Positions 7,357 to 10,448 of a stretch of DNA of 10,448 nucleotides are shown one piece after another. The notes beneath the pieces are model-generated. The model ran no database searches. It was not told the DNA's origin and worked only from the letters and a program-made list of their open reading frames with translations. Source of the DNA: UBA3537 sp964219345. GTDB taxonomy: Bacteria > Bacteroidota > Bacteroidia > Flavobacteriales > Flavobacteriaceae. The stretch covers positions 1-10,448 of the forward strand of contig CAXPPN010000044.1 of the NCBI GenBank assembly GCA_964219345.1, read 5' to 3'. How positions within the stretch are numbered: position 1 is the first letter of the stretch; each line of letters opens with the position of its first letter. A program made the translations under genes and the position numbers.

Positions 7357-9012
7357 TCAATTAAAAAGATTGGGATTAGAATTTTGCTCAGTCGATGGAA
7401 TTGGAAAATAATTATGAGTTCCTGGCTGATAGGCTTGAGCCGCATCTTCAAATTCTTTTAGTGCTGTTTCTTCAGTAAAATTAGTGTGAATATTTGGATC
7501 AAATTCATACAAATTTTTCTGAATTAAAACATAGCGCTTTGAAGCTAGTAAATTATATTGTTCTTGTACCTTACCCCATCTTGTTAAGTCTTCCCATCTA
7601 GTATCATGACCTTCAAACATGAGTTCCAACGGCCTTTCTACCCACATAACATGCTCCATTAGACTTTCTGAGTTATAATCGGCGGAATTAAGTAAAACAA
7701 CTCCAGCTCTTTGCCTTACAGCATTCACTTGTTCAAGAGCTTCATTGTAGGATTCATCTAACATAAGCAAACATTCAGCATATAAAAGTTTAATATCTGC
7801 AAGTCTTATGGCTCTTTCATTAATCCCAGAAATAGATTGATCGCTTTCTGTGAAAAGCGTCCAGTTTTGGAATTTTTTCAAATATGATGCCTCAAAGTTA
7901 TTATACCCACCACCTTGATTTGATGGTCTTTGATATAGAGTTGTATTATCATCATCTGCTATTGCAATGGATAAAGACGCTCTTATGGAATAATTGGCGT
8001 TTCCTGTTCTATTGGCATTAATTGGATTATTAATATCCATAACATCATTTTTGAACAACATAGTTATGTAATACGAAGGCATAATGGTTCTATATCCACC
8101 ACCTTGTGTGGTGGCTAAAGTTCTAGCTCGAGATGTAGCTTCTGAGCCAAGCGGTCCGTCAGCTGCTCCATTCGAGGTGCCAGATTTCAGTTCTGTTGAA
8201 AATGGAATTTCAAAAATAGATTCATTATTCATTTCATGCTCAATATCAAAATTATCTCCAATATTGGCTGTAAGACCATATAAATTGCTATTGATGATTT
8301 CTTGGAATTTATCTTTTGCATCGGTGTAATTATGTTCATTGATAAATAATTTTCCAAGCATCGCAGCCGCTGCCCCCCAGGTTGCTCTCCCAATGTCTTG
8401 ATTATTTTCGTATTGCTCTGGTAAATTGTTATATGCAAACTCTAAATCAGAAAGAATTAAATTATAAACATCCTCTGCTGGTGACGGTGATTTATAAAAA
8501 TCTTCGCTAGACTCTGGTACAGTGGTATGTATGATTACACTTCCATTATTATATCCTCTGTAAAGTGAATAGTAATAGAAACCTCGTAAAAATTTTGCTT
8601 CAGCTTCAATTTGAATTCTTGATAAGGAGGGTAGCTCAATGTTATTTATATTGGCGAGCACTTGATTTGCTCGATATATTCCAATATAACAATCCCTCCA
8701 ACGTTTTTTAACGATATCTGAGTTTTCATTAAATGCCAGTTTATTAAGGCCTATAGCGTTAGCATTCCAATTATTGGGTCTACCTGTATCTGACCTCACA
8801 GGGTGTTGTGTAGCAGAAGCTCCTCCAAAAAGGCCATCAAGTTGTAATGCTGCATAGGTTGCAATCAAACCTTGTTGAAGATCACTCTCTGAAGACCAGA
8901 AAGAATCTGCACTTAGATTATTAGGATTTTCTAGGTCTAGTCGATCATCACTGCAGCTGTAAATTATTGCAAGTGCACTAATTAAAAGTATGTGTAATTT
9001 TTGATGTTTCAT
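7357..9012 (-). CDS. susD: SusD/RagB-family nutrient-binding outer-membrane lipoprotein
   Basis: The product is the glycan-binding lid of the SusC transporter, held at the cell surface by a lipid anchor. The 551-residue length is normal for the family. The N-terminus is a lipoprotein signal with lipobox IYSC (Cys20), followed by SDD, which fits the acidic surface-export signal of Bacteroidota lipoproteins. Next come the typical opening (LDLENPNNLSADSFW), the helical TPR-like half with the RGFYYYSLYRGYNNG region, and the C-terminal half with ERPLELMFEGHDTRWEDLTR. It closes with the family ending NYFPIPSTEQNSNPNL. The ATG at 9010-9012 follows an A/T-rich leader without a Shine-Dalgarno motif. 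It sits between susC and the glycan-binding lipoprotein gene and should be co-transcribed with both. Family membership is near certain; ligand specificity is inferred only from the neighbouring hydrolases. Confidence 0.96.
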   Translation of the reverse strand: MKHQKLHILLISALAIIYSCSDDRLDLENPNNLSADSFWSSESDLQQGLIATYAALQLDGLFGGASATQHPVRSDTGRPNNWNANAIGLNKLAFNENSDIVKKRWRDCYIGIYRANQVLANINNIELPSLSRIQIEAEAKFLRGFYYYSLYRGYNNGSVIIHTTVPESSEDFYKSPSPAEDVYNLILSDLEFAYNNLPEQYENNQDIGRATWGAAAAMLGKLFINEHNYTDAKDKFQEIINSNLYGLTANIGDNFDIEHEMNNESIFEIPFSTELKSGTSNGAADGPLGSEATSRARTLATTQGGGYRTIMPSYYITMLFKNDVMDINNPINANRTGNANYSIRASLSIAIADDDNTTLYQRPSNQGGGYNNFEASYLKKFQNWTLFTESDQSISGINERAIRLADIKLLYAECLLMLDESYNEALEQVNAVRQRAGVVLLNSADYNSESLMEHVMWVERPLELMFEGHDTRWEDLTRWGKVQEQYNLLASKRYVLIQKNLYEFDPNIHTNFTEETALKEFEDAAQAYQPGTHNYFPIPSTEQNSNPNLFN

Positions 9013-9030
9013 TTTTTATTATTTAAAAAA

Positions 9031-10448
9031 TTAAAATGTAATTGAAATACCAGCACTATATGTTGCTGAAACAGGGTAGTCCCCTCTGTCTAAACCACCG
9101 TTAAAGGGGTTGCTACTGCCCGTTTCGGGATCAAATCCAGAATATCTAGTCCATGTGATAGGATTTTGAGCATTGATGTAAAATCTGCAATTTTCAAAAC
9201 CAATTTTTTCAGACAGATTATCGCTGAGCGTATAACCAAGAATAATATTGCGCACCCTTAAAAAAGATCCGTCCTCTAAAAAGTAGTCTGTTGAAGTTTG
9301 AACGTTGGGATGTTCTATATTGGATCTAGGGGTTGGAATATTTGACGTTGGATTATCATCCGTCCAACTGTAAACCAAATCCCTGTGTCTTTTAGTGCTA
9401 TAAGCATATTGTTTTTGACCATTATAGATCGTATTTCCACTAACGCCATAGAATTGAACAGAAAAATCAAAATTTTTGTAGCTTGCATCAATATTGAAAC
9501 CAACTTCAAAATCTGGTTGGTATGAACCTTTATAGACTTTATCTTCATTATTTAAGATGCCGTTTCCGTCCGTATCTACGTACTTTAAATCCCCTTTTTG
9601 TGCATTGGGATCTAGGAGTTGATAGGCTGATAGCTCTTCATCTGTTTTGATGGTTCCAGCAGTTTCAAAAACTTTAAAAGCTCCAACGGGTAAACCCTCC
9701 TCAAGAACAGCAACAGGTTCAGTTTGATTGACTCTAATAATATTTGGATAACCATCGAAAACAACTTCACCTGGTCTTGAAAGTTTTACAACTTTATTTT
9801 TGTTCTTAGTGAAATTTGCAGAAAATTTAGTTATAACTGGTCCAAATTCATGGTTGTAAAAAGCATTGACTTCAATCCCTCTGTTTCTTAAGTTTCCTAT
9901 ATTGGTTAGAAAACGATCATAAACTTCCCCATTAACAGGTGTTGAGCCTGCTGAAATAGGTGTGGTGATAGCCAATAGCATATCTTCTTTATCTTGTACA
10001 TAGGCATCAATTTCAAGGCCTGCTTTTCCGCCTTTAAATTTTAAGTCTAATCCAATATTTTTACTGATATTTGACTCCCACTTTAAATTTGGATCAGCAT
10101 AGCCAGGTTGGGTCAGCCCAGAGATCAAGCTTGGATCTTCACCCAAAATATAATCCACATTAGAAATAACAACAGGGCTGAAGCTGTATGGAGGAATTCT
10201 ATCACTACCAGTAGTCCCGTATCCAAGACGTAATTTTGCCGTAGAGATGGTATTTTTTAAATTCTTGAAGAAAGATTCGTTAGAGAAAGTCCATCCCGCA
10301 GAAATGGAGGGGAAGGTGCCGTATTTTTGATTTCCAAAATTACTAGAGCCGTCTCGTCTAACCACAAGACTTAATAGGTACTTCCAATTATAGTTGTAAT
10401 TAATTCTTCCAATGTAAGAAATACTCTCTGTTTTGTTTATGGTTTGTG
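9031..10448 (-). CDS. susC: SusC-like TonB-dependent outer-membrane transporter, C-terminal part (5' end outside window)
   Basis: This is the C-terminal 471 residues of a SusC/RagA-type TonB-dependent transporter, the outer-membrane barrel that imports oligosaccharides using TonB energy. The reading frame stays open to the right edge. A GTG at 10363-10365 looks like a start but is an internal valine: the codons before it encode barrel strands typical of SusC (SYIGRINYNYNWKYLLSL), leading into the conserved RRDGSSNFG segment. Other family marks are the DTDGNG loop about 180 residues from the end, the strand-rich segments after it, and a C-terminal phenylalanine (ending SAGISITF), which is usual for outer-membrane barrels. 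The plug and carboxypeptidase-like N-terminal domains must lie outside the window. SusD begins 18 bases downstream, the standard pairing. The imported sugar cannot be read from the barrel; the enzymes downstream suggest galactan oligosaccharides. Confidence 0.95.
   Translation of the reverse strand, partial: QTINKTESISYIGRINYNYNWKYLLSLVVRRDGSSNFGNQKYGTFPSISAGWTFSNESFFKNLKNTISTAKLRLGYGTTGSDRIPPYSFSPVVISNVDYILGEDPSLISGLTQPGYADPNLKWESNISKNIGLDLKFKGGKAGLEIDAYVQDKEDMLLAITTPISAGSTPVNGEVYDRFLTNIGNLRNRGIEVNAFYNHEFGPVITKFSANFTKNKNKVVKLSRPGEVVFDGYPNIIRVNQTEPVAVLEEGLPVGAFKVFETAGTIKTDEELSAYQLLDPNAQKGDLKYVDTDGNGILNNEDKVYKGSYQPDFEVGFNIDASYKNFDFSVQFYGVSGNTIYNGQKQYAYSTKRHRDLVYSWTDDNPTSNIPTPRSNIEHPNVQTSTDYFLEDGSFLRVRNIILGYTLSDNLSEKIGFENCRFYINAQNPITWTRYSGFDPETGSSNPFNGGLDRGDYPVSATYSAGISITF

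Noticed and set aside
8096..8114. Perfect 7-base inverted repeat with a 5-base loop inside the SusD gene
   Set aside because: It is explained by the codons for a Thr-Thr-Gln-Gly-Gly-Gly run, lies well inside the coding region and has no U-tract or other regulatory context.
8084..8329. Plus-strand open frame of 81 codons opposite the SusD gene
   Set aside because: It is antisense to conserved SusD coding sequence and has no recognisable product or initiation context.
10363..10365. GTG as a possible start of a short SusC-like gene
   Set aside because: The frame stays open upstream to the window edge and the upstream codons encode typical SusC barrel strands, so this GTG is an internal valine.

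Overview
The window reads as part of a polysaccharide utilisation locus (PUL) from a marine member of the Bacteroidota, most likely a flavobacterium. The pointers are AT-rich DNA, A-rich leaders without a Shine-Dalgarno motif, a SusC/SusD pair, lipoproteins with acidic or charged residues just after the cysteine, and a type IX secretion (T9SS) sorting domain. Every gene lies on the minus strand, so transcription runs from the right edge to the left.

In transcription order: the C-terminal part of a SusC-like TonB-dependent transporter (cut by the right edge, stop at 9031); a SusD-like lipoprotein (9012-7357); a modular lipoprotein with two PKD-like repeats, an Ig-like domain and a C-terminal carbohydrate-binding-like domain, probably the surface glycan-binding protein (7318-5837); a GH86-like glycoside hydrolase with only a Sec signal peptide (5825-4014); a larger paralogue of it with an extra N-terminal module and a T9SS sorting domain (4003-1268); and a secreted SGNH/GDSL-family esterase (1257-31). 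Gaps are 18, 38, 11, 10 and 10 bases, with no terminator or convincing internal promoter, so this is probably one transcription unit whose promoter lies beyond the right edge. No stretch over 300 bases lacks a gene.

Inferred working model: the T9SS-exported GH86-like enzyme cuts a galactan of red-algal type (agar or porphyran, by family) at the cell surface. The glycan-binding lipoprotein and SusD capture the chains, and SusC imports oligosaccharides. The second GH86-like enzyme may shorten them further in the periplasm, and the SGNH enzyme removes ester substituents. No sulfatase, exo-acting galactosidase or regulator is visible here, so the exact substrate cannot be fixed from this window. 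The GH86 assignment rests on clan GH-A motifs, residue spacing and remembered family features, not on a database search.
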